From NCBI GenBank assembly GCA_947627475.1, contig CANQWE010000008.1:1-49415 (forward strand): 49,415 nucleotides of DNA, read 5' to 3'. Below the pieces are notes generated by a model. It had not been told where the DNA came from and made no database searches. It saw nothing but the letters and a program-made list of their open reading frames with translations. Shown in pieces: positions 34,018 to 43,531 of this stretch (positions are counted from its first letter, which is position 1; each line of letters begins with the position of its first letter). The position numbers were made by a program, and so were the translations under genes. The DNA comes from an uncultured Clostridia bacterium. Its GTDB lineage: Bacteria > Bacillota > Clostridia > Oscillospirales > CAG-272.

Positions 34018-34135
34018 CATACAACGCTTTTTATTACTGACGGACAGCGGGCATGCCGCTGGTGGAGTTTACCACATGAAGTAAAAAGCGTAGCGCCGAC
34101 CGTCTGGGCAGTCTCACTGTGAGGCTGCCCTTTTT
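34018..34135 (+). ncRNA. ZTP (pfl motif) riboswitch with terminator
   Basis: P1 is formed by CGCTTTTTA (34025-34033) and TAAAAAGCG (34082-34090). Inside lie ACTGACGGA and a GTGG/CCAC arm, matching the ACUGGCGG and GUGG/CCAC elements of the ZTP aptamer. The conserved 3' element GCCGACCGTCTGGGCA follows at 34095-34110. Its end, GGGCAGTCTCA (34106-34116), can instead pair with TGAGGCTGCCC (34120-34130) before TTTTT to make a terminator. Ligand-bound RNA would block the terminator and allow pflBA transcription. The ligand, ZTP/ZMP, builds up when 10-formyl-tetrahydrofolate is short, and PFL makes the formate needed to restore it. Confidence 0.93.
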
Positions 34136-34162
34136 GCCGCTGAAAACCAAAGGAGGAACCAT

Positions 34163-36385
34163 ATGGCTGCAGAATTCAAAAAAGGAACTTGGAACGAAAC
34201 CATCGATGTACGGGATTTCATCCAAAAAAACTACACCCCCTATACAGGGGATGAATCTTTTCTTGCCGACCCTACGGAAAGAACGATTCGTCTGCGGGAA
34301 AAGCTGGACGCCCTGCTTATCCAGGAACGGGAACGGGGTGGTGTACTGGATGTAGAGACCCAGACCGTATCCTCCCTGCTGAACTATGCTCCCGGGTATC
34401 TGGACCGGGCGGATGAGCTGATCGTTGGCCTGCAGACAGACGCGCCCCTGCGGCGCGGGGTCAACCCCTTCGGAGGGATCAAAATGGCCAGAGAGGCCTG
34501 TGCCGCCTACGGATATACTCTATCCGACAAAGTAGAGGATGAATTTCAATACAGAACCACGCACAATGACGGCGTATACCGGGTATATACGGAAGAGATG
34601 CGCAATGCAAGACGGTGTGGTATTATTACCGGCCTGCCGGATGCCTACGGCAGAGGCAGGATCATCGGAGACTATCGAAGAGTGGCCCTGTACGGCATCG
34701 ACAAATTGATTGAAGAGAAAAGGAAAGACAAGGCAGCCATCGGAGAAGGTGAAATGAACGTAGACACCATTCGCCTCAGCGAAGAGCTGTTCCAGCAGAT
34801 CCGCTTTTTGGGATATCTGAAGGAAATGGCCGCCATGTACGGCTGTGATATTTCTGGCCCTGCCCAAAACGCCAGAGAAGCCGTACAGTGGGTGTATTTC
34901 GGATATTTGGGCGCTATCAAGGAACAAAACGGTGCAGCTATGAGTCTGGGGCGTGTATCCACCTTCTTAGATATCTACATCCAGCGGGATATCCAGGATG
35001 GGATTCTGACAGAAGCAGGTGCTCAGGAACTGATCGATCAGTTTGTCATGAAGCTGCGGATGGCCCGTCATCTGCGTACTCCCGCATACAACGAACTGTT
35101 TGGGGGCGATCCCATGTGGATCACCGAGGCGGTAGGAGGTATGGGAGAGGACGGCAGAACCCTAGTTACCAAAACTTCTTTCCGATTCCTGCACACACTA
35201 AACAATTTGGGGGCAGCACCGGAGCCCAACCTTACGATATTGTGGTCCCGCCAGCTTCCGGAGCCCTTCAAAAAATACTGCGCCGCTGTGTCTACCGATA
35301 CCTGTGCTGTCCAATATGAAAACGACGATTTGATGCGTCCCTATTATGGAGACGACTATGCCATCGCGTGCTGCGTCTCCGCTATGCGGGTAGGCAAGGA
35401 TATGCAGTTTTTCGGCGCCAGGGCCAATTTGGCAAAGCTGTTGCTGCTGGCCCTCAACGGCGGTCGGGACGAAATCAAAAATATTTCGTTGGGACCGGAG
35501 ATGGAACCGTATCCGGATGACATTTTAGACTATGACACGGTTTGTGCCCGGCTGGATACCTATCGGGACTGGCTGGCGAGACTGTATGCAAACACCATGA
35601 ATGTGATTCACTACATGCACGACAAATACGCCTATGAAAAAACGCAGATGGCTCTCCATGATACAAATATACATCGGTATATGGCGTTCGGCGCCGCCGG
35701 ACTCAGTGTTTTGGCAGATTCTCTGTCCGCGATCAAATATGCTCGGGTAAAATGCGTTCGGGATCCGAACACCGGCCTGATTCGGGACTTTGTGGTGGAA
35801 GGGGAATATCCGGCATACGGGAACGATGACGACCGGGTGGATACCATTGCCGCCTCTCAAATAAAAGCGTTTTACCGTGCGCTTTGCAAACATCCCCTGT
35901 ATAAGAATGCAGAACACACCCTGTCTGTTTTGACCATTACCTCCAACGTGGTATACGGTAAAAAAACAGGATCTACCCCAGACGGCAGAAAGGCGGGAGA
36001 GGCCTTTGCGCCAGGCGCAAATCCTATGCATGGAAGAGAGAAAAACGGGGCCCTTGCCGCTTTGAACTCTGTGGCCAAAATCCCCTATCAGTACTGTAAG
36101 GATGGGATTTCAAACACCTTCTCCATTATTCCGGCCGCCCTTGGGAAAACCAGGCAGGAGCGGCACGCAAATCTGTGCGCCATGCTGGACGGATACTTCG
36201 GTCAGGGCGCCCATCATCTCAATGTAAACGTGCTGAACCGGGAGATGCTGGAAGAGGCATACAACGATCCGGAGAAATATCCCAATCTGACCATTCGTGT
36301 GTCCGGCTATGCGGTGAATTTCCATAAGCTGAGCCGGGAGCAACAGCGGGAAGTGATCCGCCGTACCTTCCACAGTGTGATATAA
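34163..36385 (+). CDS. pflB: Pyruvate formate-lyase (formate C-acetyltransferase)
   Basis: AAAGGAGGAACCAT precedes the ATG. The 740-residue protein matches PflB over its full length. Key sites are the adjacent catalytic cysteines Cys403-Cys404 in [12 protein letters not shown], the [11 protein letters not shown] segment, and the glycyl radical loop [11 protein letters not shown] with Gly715. [20 protein letters not shown] is also typical. The enzyme converts pyruvate and CoA to acetyl-CoA and formate in the cytoplasm and is destroyed by oxygen. It follows a ZTP riboswitch and is followed after 10 bases by its activating enzyme. Both catalytic cysteines mark it as true PFL rather than a diol dehydratase or choline lyase. 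Confidence 0.97.
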   Translation: MAAEFKKGTWNETIDVRDFIQKNYTPYTGDESFLADPTERTIRLREKLDALLIQERERGGVLDVETQTVSSLLNYAPGYLDRADELIVGLQTDAPLRRGVNPFGGIKMAREACAAYGYTLSDKVEDEFQYRTTHNDGVYRVYTEEMRNARRCGIITGLPDAYGRGRIIGDYRRVALYGIDKLIEEKRKDKAAIGEGEMNVDTIRLSEELFQQIRFLGYLKEMAAMYGCDISGPAQNAREAVQWVYFGYLGAIKEQNGAAMSLGRVSTFLDIYIQRDIQDGILTEAGAQELIDQFVMKLRMARHLRTPAYNELFGGDPMWITEAVGGMGEDGRTLVTKTSFRFLHTLNNLGAAPEPNLTILWSRQLPEPFKKYCAAVSTDTCAVQYENDDLMRPYYGDDYAIACCVSAMRVGKDMQFFGARANLAKLLLLALNGGRDEIKNISLGPEMEPYPDDILDYDTVCARLDTYRDWLARLYANTMNVIHYMHDKYAYEKTQMALHDTNIHRYMAFGAAGLSVLADSLSAIKYARVKCVRDPNTGLIRDFVVEGEYPAYGNDDDRVDTIAASQIKAFYRALCKHPLYKNAEHTLSVLTITSNVVYGKKTGSTPDGRKAGEAFAPGANPMHGREKNGALAALNSVAKIPYQYCKDGISNTFSIIPAALGKTRQERHANLCAMLDGYFGQGAHHLNVNVLNREMLEEAYNDPEKYPNLTIRVSGYAVNFHKLSREQQREVIRRTFHSVI

Positions 36386-36395
36386 GGAACGGAAC

Positions 36396-37106
36396 ATGCA
36401 AGGAAGAATCAACGCTTTTCAAACCCTTGGCACCTTGGAGGGCCCGGGCATTCGATTTGTAGTCTTTTTTCAGGGCTGTCCCCTGCGGTGTGCCTATTGC
36501 CACAATCCGGAAACCTGGGACACGTCTGGAGGCACTCTGTATACGCCCGAACAGGTTTTGGAAAAGGCCCTTCGCTATAAACCCTACTTTGGGGAAAATG
36601 GAGGGATCACCCTATCCGGAGGAGAGCCATTGCTTCAAAGTGCTTTTGCGGCTCGGCTGCTGCAGGGGGCAAAAGATGCAGGACTGCACACCGCCATCTG
36701 TACTGCAGGGACATCCGATTTAGTGAGTGCGCGGACTGTGCTGGAATATACGGATCTTGTAATTGCAGATTTGAAATTTACCAGTCAAAAAGACTATGCC
36801 CGCTACTGCGGCGGAAATTTCCATCGGGTGATGGACTTTTTGCAGCTCACCCAGGAAATGCAGATTCCCCTATGGATCCGGCAGGTGATCGTTCCTACCA
36901 TCAATGATACCCCAGCCGATGCAGCTGCACTGCAAAAGATGGCTGCACAGTTCTCCAATTTGGAAAAGTTGGAGCTGCTTCCCTTCCGAAAACTCTGCCT
37001 GGAAAAGTATGAGGCGCTGCATATCCCCTTTCCCCTGCAGAATATTCCGGAAGCGGGTAAGGAAACGATGCAGCCGCTTTGGGACATGTTAGGCAATTGT
37101 AAATAA
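36396..37106 (+). CDS. pflA: Pyruvate formate-lyase activating enzyme (radical SAM)
   Basis: The 236-residue protein has the radical SAM motif GCPLRCAYCHNPETW with Cys28, Cys32 and Cys35 binding a [4Fe-4S] cluster. TLSGGEPLLQ (SAM contact) and the N-terminal LGTLEGPGIRFVVFFQG, typical of PflA, are also present. It uses S-adenosylmethionine to abstract hydrogen from Gly715 of PflB. There is no extra ferredoxin-like insert, so it is the short PflA form. It lies 10 bases downstream of pflB in the same riboswitch-controlled transcript and ends at a bidirectional terminator. Confidence 0.97.
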   Translation: MQGRINAFQTLGTLEGPGIRFVVFFQGCPLRCAYCHNPETWDTSGGTLYTPEQVLEKALRYKPYFGENGGITLSGGEPLLQSAFAARLLQGAKDAGLHTAICTAGTSDLVSARTVLEYTDLVIADLKFTSQKDYARYCGGNFHRVMDFLQLTQEMQIPLWIRQVIVPTINDTPADAAALQKMAAQFSNLEKLELLPFRKLCLEKYEALHIPFPLQNIPEAGKETMQPLWDMLGNCK

Positions 37107-37140
37107 AAAAGGCCGCCGGAACACCCCGGCGGCCTTTTTC
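37105..37140. terminator. Bidirectional terminator between pflA and the second lipoprotein gene
   Basis: AAAAAGGCCGCCGG pairs with CCGGCGGCCTTTTT. A and T tracts on both sides let it stop the plus-strand pfl transcript and the minus-strand lipoprotein transcript. Confidence 0.92.
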
Positions 37141-37148
37141 AATAAAAA

Positions 37149-37520
37149 TTATTTGTATTCCCTCTCGGCCAGAACGTTCCCATCGGCATCTGCAATTTTA
37201 ATAAAAATAGATTCGCAGGAGGACACTTCGGCCTGCACAGCTGCAAGCATGATTTGGGAAGTAGCATCAAGTCCCTCCAAAGTAGTCTTTGCAAGCTCTT
37301 CGGTCAACTCCATACCTTCTATATCATATTTGTAGGTGTAAACCAAAGAATTGCCATCTATGGAACAATCTGCTGCAAATCCTTCCATTGCATTTCCATC
37401 CAGCTCTTTTTGCTGCTCTTTCGCAAATTTTTCCAGCTCGCTGTTTTTGGAAGAGCATCCAACGAATACGGACATGACACAAAGAAGCAGTGCCATTGAC
37501 AATACAAAAACTTTTTTCAT
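37149..37520 (-). CDS. Lipoprotein (DUF4854-like), second paralogue
   Basis: AGAAAGGA precedes the ATG at 37520. The 123-residue protein shares the lipoprotein signal (MKKVFVLSMALLLC, lipobox VFVGC) almost exactly with the gene at 28507. Its C-terminal domain, NSLVYTYKYDI and VSSCESIFIKIAD, is also clearly related. It lacks the long Thr/Ala/Glu linker. Promoter, spacing and leader hairpin are also conserved between the two, so the whole unit was duplicated. The mature protein would sit close to the membrane. The function is unknown. Confidence 0.85.
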   Translation of the reverse strand: MKKVFVLSMALLLCVMSVFVGCSSKNSELEKFAKEQQKELDGNAMEGFAADCSIDGNSLVYTYKYDIEGMELTEELAKTTLEGLDATSQIMLAAVQAEVSSCESIFIKIADADGNVLAEREYK

Positions 37521-37547
37521 TTGTATAGTCCTTTCTAATAAAAATAT

Positions 37548-37574
37548 TACAAATCCCTGTCCAGGGAACCTGTA
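37548..37574 (-). promoter_or_regulatory. Conserved leader hairpin or operator of the second lipoprotein gene
   Basis: Read on the minus strand, TACAGGTTCCCTG and CAGGGATTTGTA pair around a two-base centre. The repeat lies downstream of the promoter, as at the paralogue (28454-28479). Confidence 0.6.
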
Positions 37575-37590
37575 CAAATGTTCTGGTTAT

Positions 37591-37619
37591 ATTGTAGCAT
37601 ATTTGTGATCACATTGCAA
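37591..37619 (-). promoter_or_regulatory. Promoter of the second lipoprotein gene
   Basis: On the minus strand TTGCAA (37614-37619) and TACAAT (37591-37596) are separated by 17 bases, the same -35 and spacing as the paralogue. Confidence 0.8.
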
Positions 37620-37640
37620 CCATTTTATGAACATTTGCAA

Positions 37641-40301
37641 CTAATTATGCAATTTTTTTCTATTTTTCTGAATGTATAAGAAAATTACACCTATTGTCAG
37701 AGCAGCTGGCACCACAATCCATAACACCCAAAGGTAGGAGGGAGAGGGATTCTCTGCAGCCAAAAGGAAGCTTTCGCCGTTTTCAAGCGGGAACACAATG
37801 TAGCTGCCATCCCTGGTATAGGCTGTCTCCACGGCCTTTTCGTCTTCGATTTTGTACAGTACACCATCATCTTGGGCCTTCATATGTACAGTAAGGGTTC
37901 CGTCGTAGTCATTTACCTGCAGTGTGTACCCCGTGTCAGCATTGAGGTTCAGCGAAGACACCGGTACAAAGTCTGTCACCGACAGGGCCTGGTTTTCATA
38001 AAAGGTGCCTTCTACCAAAAACATAGGAACTTCCCCTTCGCTGGCAAGGGATGTACGGGGACTGCAGTATTTTCCCTCTACTGTAATGCTGGCATAAATA
38101 GAATCGTTCTTAAAGTCATCCCATTTCCAATAAAGCTCGCCGTCGTTTGGTACCTGGGGCAGCGATTCCACTTTTCCTCCAAAGGATACAGGGATTTCTG
38201 CAACAATCTCGTCCCATGCAACAAAAGTGACGGTGATCTGACAAAAAATTTCCGGCACAGATTCCATGGCTACCATGGCTTCATAGGAAATCGGCTCTGC
38301 TTTTCCTTTGTAGCTGATATTGTCTATGCCGCCGACAGCGTTCTCTACAAAATAGGTTTGTTCTACTGTGCCGTCTGCAGCGCCTGCTACGGAGCCATAG
38401 GATTCCGCTGCTTTTTCTACAACTGTATAAGATAAGCACCGGGAAATATTTTTGCCTGATCCTGCGATACCTCCTACATACTTTTCCCCCTTCAGGGTTG
38501 CCCGGGCATAGCTTTTTACTATACTGCCCTGACTGATTCCCGCAATACCGCCTGCGTTGTCTTCCTGGGAAGTGATCGTACCTGCGCCGGTACAGTCCAG
38601 CACGGCGCCGTGCAGCATACTGCCGACGATTCCGCCGGCACAGTTCTTTTTGGCCAGCACATCCGCGTAGCTGGCACAATCCCGCGCAACTGAAAAAATC
38701 CTGTATTTTGCATCAGTAAAAAGATAATCAGACATTTGCAGAGAATCCTCCAGATCAAAGGCAACTTCAAAGGACATGGCCCCCACAATGCCGCCGATAT
38801 TTTCATCTCCTTCTGCAGGGCCGTAGTTGACGCAACTGGCTACTGCGCCTGTATTGTGCGTGTAGGATTCGCTCACGGAGATATCCTGGGTATAGTCTCC
38901 GTTTACATTGCCCACTGCCTTTACTGTATCCAGCAGTACATCAAAGGTAATTTCCACCTCTGTCATAACAGCTTCCATGGCCCCTGCCCCAGCCGGAAGT
39001 ACGGCAATCAGCTCATCATACAGTGCGGAGGAGGCGGCATAGGCTCCGTTTATCGCCTCTACCAACGGCGCTGCATCTGGCTGCCGAATCTCTATATCGT
39101 CCCGGATTGCCGTAAGCTGCTCCAGCAGTGGGGGTGTTCTGTTCCAAGGCGCCGCGTCCCCCCGCAGCAGGGCGATTGTTTTTGTAAAGGCGTCTGCCAC
39201 CGAATCTGCATTCGCATCGACCTGGACACGGATATCCTTCAAAGCGGTTTGGGCATCTTTGGTATACTGACGCAGCAGGGCGGCCTTGGCAGAAATATTG
39301 GAAAGGCGGGTACCCGCGCTTTGGAGCGCGCTATCCACTGTATTTTGCAATTGCAGAATTTGTGTTTCCAACGCTTCCAGTTTACTTTTGGAAAAATCCC
39401 AGTTTGCATAAGGCTCCATCTGTCCCACAATGCCGCCCACATCTTTGCGCCCTTTTACAGTGCCGTAGTTTTCACTGCCCGAGATATAGCCTGCCTGTCT
39501 GCCTACGATACCGCCTACATTGTATCCGATTTGGGCATACCCTACGCTGCCGGTATTTTTGCAGTTTTGTACAGTTCCGCCAGATCGGCCGGCAATACCG
39601 CCGATATCTGTAATATCGACGATATCTTCTGCAGACAGGGAAGATATATCAAAGGAAGGGGCAGAGGCGGGCTCTACTGGTACGGTGTTGATGCTTCCTG
39701 TATTTTCACATTGCAAAAGCACGCCGGCGTTTTCTCCCGCGATGCCTCCTACTTGATGCTCTCCGGTAACATCTCCTGAGGCGGTGCTGCAGATGATCAG
39801 CCCGGTCGCTCCGTTGAGGCCGGCGATGCCGCCGATCTGCCGTACCCCGCCGACGGTACCGGTAAAGGTACATTCGTTTATGGTTCCATGATTTTCTCCT
39901 GCAATGCCGCCCACCAGACTGGCGGTTCCTCCCGGAGCTACATTCCCAGATACATGCAGATTTTTGACATACGCGCCTTCCATCACATAACGGAACAAGC
40001 CCTGGCGTGATCCGCTTCCTTCTATAGACAGGCCGGATATGGTATGTCCGCCTCCGTCAAAGGTGCCATAGAAAACAGGGATGGGCGAAAGGTCTGTACC
40101 GGAGAGATCCACATCCTCTGTCAGCACAAAGGTCTTTCCCATGGAATATGTATCCAGCGTACAGGCGCTGGAAAATGCGGTAAGCGCTTCTTTATCTGAT
40201 AAATATATGGTGTTTGCTTCTTCGGCGGCATACACTGCCGCCGGCATTATCAGTCCCAATAACAACAGAAGAGAGAGCAAACAGGATATCGTCTTTTTCA
40301 T
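37641..40301 (-). CDS. GLUG-repeat surface protein with C-terminal membrane anchor
   Basis: The ATG at 40301 follows AGGAGAGG and overlaps the exporter stop in ATGA. The 886-residue protein has a signal peptide (MKKTISCLLSLLLLLGLIM), many GLUG-type repeats (VGGIAGEN, IGGIAGLN, VGGIAGEN, VGGIVGRQ and others, residues 130-300 and 490-680), a helical, coiled-coil-like insert (LEALETQILQLQNTVDSAL, residues 300-460), and a C-terminal membrane helix with basic tail (WIVVPAALTIGVIFLY). GLUG repeats form beta-helices on secreted proteins such as M26 peptidases; no zinc-protease motif is seen here. Coupling to the MMPL exporter suggests a partner role outside the membrane. Confidence 0.85.
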   Translation of the reverse strand: MKKTISCLLSLLLLLGLIMPAAVYAAEEANTIYLSDKEALTAFSSACTLDTYSMGKTFVLTEDVDLSGTDLSPIPVFYGTFDGGGHTISGLSIEGSGSRQGLFRYVMEGAYVKNLHVSGNVAPGGTASLVGGIAGENHGTINECTFTGTVGGVRQIGGIAGLNGATGLIICSTASGDVTGEHQVGGIAGENAGVLLQCENTGSINTVPVEPASAPSFDISSLSAEDIVDITDIGGIAGRSGGTVQNCKNTGSVGYAQIGYNVGGIVGRQAGYISGSENYGTVKGRKDVGGIVGQMEPYANWDFSKSKLEALETQILQLQNTVDSALQSAGTRLSNISAKAALLRQYTKDAQTALKDIRVQVDANADSVADAFTKTIALLRGDAAPWNRTPPLLEQLTAIRDDIEIRQPDAAPLVEAINGAYAASSALYDELIAVLPAGAGAMEAVMTEVEITFDVLLDTVKAVGNVNGDYTQDISVSESYTHNTGAVASCVNYGPAEGDENIGGIVGAMSFEVAFDLEDSLQMSDYLFTDAKYRIFSVARDCASYADVLAKKNCAGGIVGSMLHGAVLDCTGAGTITSQEDNAGGIAGISQGSIVKSYARATLKGEKYVGGIAGSGKNISRCLSYTVVEKAAESYGSVAGAADGTVEQTYFVENAVGGIDNISYKGKAEPISYEAMVAMESVPEIFCQITVTFVAWDEIVAEIPVSFGGKVESLPQVPNDGELYWKWDDFKNDSIYASITVEGKYCSPRTSLASEGEVPMFLVEGTFYENQALSVTDFVPVSSLNLNADTGYTLQVNDYDGTLTVHMKAQDDGVLYKIEDEKAVETAYTRDGSYIVFPLENGESFLLAAENPSPSYLWVLWIVVPAALTIGVIFLYIQKNRKKLHN

Positions 40302-42601
40302 TGCAAATCCTCTCCTTTTTGCGCCCAATGTATCTGGAATTTTGTTTTATCAATGACTTTATCCAGCAAGCAAATCAGCTGAGGCAGTACTGTCAGCACC
40401 AGAATGATAGATATCAGCGCACCCCGTCCGACCGCCAATCCAATATGCCCCACGTACACATCGCTGATCCGGTAGGCAATCAAAAAACCCGCTACCGTCA
40501 TAATAGACCCGGAGGTAAATATGGTGGTAAAGCTTTGATTAACAGCCTGTACCATTGCTTCCTTGGCGGTAAGCGTTTGTTTCAGCGTCTGATACCGGTT
40601 CATAAGGACGATGGCGTAATCAATGGTAGCGCCCATTTGGATAGCAGACACGATCATGTTGGTCACAAATGAGGGAGTGTCGCCGGCAAGATAGGTGCAG
40701 GCGAAATTCAGCCATATGCTGCCCTGGATCACAAACACCAGGATCACCGCTCCCGCTACAGAACGGAAGGTAAATAACAAAATCAAAAATACAAATAAAA
40801 TTGTGAGCACGTTGATCATTGTGGAATCACTGTGAAAGGAAGCAGATAAGTCGTGGGTACTGGTGATATCCCCTACAACAAGGATCTCATTCTTTCCATA
40901 ATATTTTTCAGCAGCTTCCCGGACTGCCTGGGTGAGGGCAAGACTCTCCTCCCCCTCCGGCGGAACGGAGGCAGTAAGCACCATACGGTTCCAGTTCTCC
41001 CCCTGCAGCTGGTCCGTTGCCATGGTCAGCATTTCCCGCATTGCATCCAATTCCTGTGCGGCAGCATCGTCTAATGTGACAATTCCCTGGTCGATTTTTT
41101 CAAACAAATAGGAAAACATATCAATGAGAGGCACTGCGTAGCTTTCAGTGTCCCCGAAAATTGCCTGATATGCGTCATGTTCCACCCCGTATGCCTGAAA
41201 CAATAGGTTGGACAGCTCTATATCAATATCCAAAAGCTCAGAAAGCATCCGAGGAGTATAGCTGTCTGTCAGTACACGTCCCTCTTCGATTTGTATATTG
41301 GATAGTCCCATGACACTTTTTACATGATCGATCCGGGCAATTTCCTCCAAAGCGGCTTTTTCCTTATCCGGACTACCTACCGGCACAAGCACCGCCACCG
41401 CAGAGGATTCGTCGAAGGTATTGGTGATTTTATGCATAGCCTCTCTACCTTGGGAATACACAAGCTCATTGATGGAGCTGTCTGCAAAGACATAATGCGT
41501 CCTCTCGGAAAAAACAATGGAAAAGGGCAGGACCAGTACAAACAAAATTACAAATACATATTTGCCCCGCACCAGAAACTTTCCCCAGGGCTGCATATTG
41601 GGAACCAGTGTTTTATGGGCCGTTTTTTGCAGGGCCTTTGGAAACAGCAGAATCAGTCCGGGCATCAGAAGGAACACGGTAAGCAGGCTGCACAGGATCC
41701 CCTTGGAGAGCACTATACCCAGATCGTATCCCAGACGAAATTGCATAAGGGTAAGCGCAACCAATCCGGATATTGTGGTAAGGCTGGAAGCCGATATTTC
41801 TACGATCGCTTTTGACAGTGCTTCGATCATGGCCTGGCGCTTGGATGAGAAACGGGTTGCCTCATCCTGATACCGGTGGCTCAAAATGATCGCATAGTCG
41901 ATGGCCAGTGCAAGCTGCATTACCACCGCGATGGAATTGGTGATGGACGATATCTCCCCCAGCCAGTGGTTGGTTCCCATATTGAGTATGGCGGCTACGG
42001 CAAAGACCAGGAAGAAAATGACCACTTCAAAGTAGCTGCGGGAGGTAAATAGCAGCACCGCCACAATGACCAATGCGGCAATCAGCAGTACGCCCACCAT
42101 CTCTCCGGCCAGCTTCTCCGTATAGTCCTCACCTACCGTTGTTGAGATATATGTATCGTAATCGGAAAGATCCGTCCGGATTTGCTCCATCGCGGCAAGG
42201 ACTGTCTCATCCGTGTCTGTCCCCTCGAAGGATACAGACAACATGGCAGAGGTATTTACATAATGGGACCGACTGTCATCAAAGGCAACGGAAAACACGC
42301 CGTCATATTCTTCCATGGAAGCAGCCAGTTCTGCCGCGTGTTCATAGGTTATATTGGATACCATGATATTTGCCGAGGCATACGTGGTAAATTCCTCTTC
42401 CATAATGGAAAGCCCCCGCCGGGTTTCTGTATCGCTGGGCAAAAACGCGGTGAGATCGTTATTGATCTGTACCTTTCCTATGGATAAAACACAGTAAATC
42501 ACGGCACCCAGAAACAGTGCGTATATCATAAACCGACCTTTGACAATACCGGCCGCAATGGTTTTCATAATATCCAATTTTCCCGATACTTTCCGCTGCA
42601 A
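40298..42601 (-). CDS. MMPL/RND-type exporter
   Basis: A TTG start at 42601 is favoured because AGGAGGGG lies seven bases upstream; the next ATG (42568) lacks a good site. The 767-residue protein has an N-terminal helix, a large outer loop, five helices, a second helix and loop, and five more helices, the RND duplication. Motifs include ALAIDYAIILSHRYQDEA and its repeat MGATIDYAIVLMNRYQ. Proton-relay Asp residues lie in both. MMPL proteins move lipids or drugs out of the cell. The GLUG protein is coupled downstream, and a TetR gene is divergent. Confidence 0.9.
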   Translation of the reverse strand: MQRKVSGKLDIMKTIAAGIVKGRFMIYALFLGAVIYCVLSIGKVQINNDLTAFLPSDTETRRGLSIMEEEFTTYASANIMVSNITYEHAAELAASMEEYDGVFSVAFDDSRSHYVNTSAMLSVSFEGTDTDETVLAAMEQIRTDLSDYDTYISTTVGEDYTEKLAGEMVGVLLIAALVIVAVLLFTSRSYFEVVIFFLVFAVAAILNMGTNHWLGEISSITNSIAVVMQLALAIDYAIILSHRYQDEATRFSSKRQAMIEALSKAIVEISASSLTTISGLVALTLMQFRLGYDLGIVLSKGILCSLLTVFLLMPGLILLFPKALQKTAHKTLVPNMQPWGKFLVRGKYVFVILFVLVLPFSIVFSERTHYVFADSSINELVYSQGREAMHKITNTFDESSAVAVLVPVGSPDKEKAALEEIARIDHVKSVMGLSNIQIEEGRVLTDSYTPRMLSELLDIDIELSNLLFQAYGVEHDAYQAIFGDTESYAVPLIDMFSYLFEKIDQGIVTLDDAAAQELDAMREMLTMATDQLQGENWNRMVLTASVPPEGEESLALTQAVREAAEKYYGKNEILVVGDITSTHDLSASFHSDSTMINVLTILFVFLILLFTFRSVAGAVILVFVIQGSIWLNFACTYLAGDTPSFVTNMIVSAIQMGATIDYAIVLMNRYQTLKQTLTAKEAMVQAVNQSFTTIFTSGSIMTVAGFLIAYRISDVYVGHIGLAVGRGALISIILVLTVLPQLICLLDKVIDKTKFQIHWAQKGEDLQ

Positions 42602-42625
42602 TTTAGATCCCCTCCTGGAAAATAC

Positions 42626-42654
42626 TTGACATATGTTGAATTTTATACTATAAT
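42626..42654 (+). promoter_or_regulatory. Perfect consensus promoter of the tetR gene
   Basis: TTGACA (42626-42631) and TATAAT (42649-42654) have an ideal 17-base spacer. It overlaps the start site of the divergent exporter promoter. Confidence 0.85.
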
Positions 42655-42658
42655 TCAA
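42636..42658. promoter_or_regulatory. Candidate TetR operator
   Basis: TTGAATT (42636-42642) is inverted as AATTCAA (42652-42658) around nine bases. The palindrome lies inside the tetR promoter spacer and -10, and abuts the -10 of the exporter promoter. Confidence 0.65.
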
Positions 42659-42685
42659 TTATAGCCTTATCCGGGAATCAGTCAA
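42658..42685 (-). promoter_or_regulatory. Promoter of the MMPL-GLUG operon
   Basis: On the minus strand TTGACT (42680-42685) and TATAAT (42658-42663) are separated by 16 bases. Transcription starts within the palindrome at 42636-42658. Confidence 0.85.
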
Positions 42686-42759
42686 TCGTCAGGATTGAAT
42701 AATGTGACGAAATTTAAACAAAAATTAATGAATTGTTGAAAAAATAAGGTGAAATTTTT

Positions 42760-43338
42760 ATGAACAAAAGCGGGGACGAAAATAGAAGCGTTCGCAATAC
42801 AAAAAAGAAGCTGCGGGAAAGTTTGCTGCGTCTGATGGCGCAAAAACCAGTGAATGCCATAACTGTGCGGGAACTGACAGAACTGGCGGATGTAAACCGG
42901 GGTACTTTTTATTTTCATTATTCAGATGTACATGATATGCTGGAAAAAATAGAGGAGGATTTTTTTGTCCGCTTTCATGCGGTATTAAGCAGTGAAGACA
43001 TACAAAAGGATAATCAGACGCATCCATATCTGCAAGCAATTTTTTCTTTTTTGGCAGAAAATCAGGATCTATGTAAAATCCTGCTCAGTCCCAACGGGGA
43101 CATGATATTTATGAATCGGATCCATAAGCTGGTAGACGAACAGTGCTCCTGCTTTTGGCGGCGCGCAGCGCCGGGCAGCAGTCCTGCACAATTTGAACGA
43201 TTTAATGCATTTATCATCGGCGGGTGCGTCGGGGTCATTCAGAAATGGCTGGACGACGGACTGCAGGAGACGCCGGAGGAAATTTCGGAGTTTATCGCTG
43301 CAGCAGTGACTGCCAGCGTCAAAGCATGTATTACATAA
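42760..43338 (+). CDS. TetR/AcrR-family regulator
   Basis: The 192-residue protein has an N-terminal helix-turn-helix, ITVRELTELADVNRGTFYFH (residues 34-53), followed by YSDVHDMLEKIEEDF, the usual TetR pattern. The C-terminal ligand domain resembles the TetR_C type with FIIGGCVGVIQKWLDDG. AAGGTG precedes the ATG. It is divergent from the MMPL-GLUG operon and shares a promoter region containing a palindrome, so it very probably represses both. The inducer is unknown; substrates of the exporter are the natural candidates. Confidence 0.93.
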   Translation: MNKSGDENRSVRNTKKKLRESLLRLMAQKPVNAITVRELTELADVNRGTFYFHYSDVHDMLEKIEEDFFVRFHAVLSSEDIQKDNQTHPYLQAIFSFLAENQDLCKILLSPNGDMIFMNRIHKLVDEQCSCFWRRAAPGSSPAQFERFNAFIIGGCVGVIQKWLDDGLQETPEEISEFIAAAVTASVKACIT

Positions 43339-43531
43339 GGAAAAGATCTGGCAGGTGAAATATTATCGTTCTTCTGCCATTCCATCTGTGTAGAGTGAAA
43401 AAGCTGACCTGGACAGAACCTGAATTTTTAGCCCATATGCATTGGGAAAGGGATATTTGTGCGGCCGAAAGGTTTCTTTTTAACCGCTTGTGTAAAAGAT
43501 AATTTGTACTTTTCCTGTGAGGTATGGTGAG

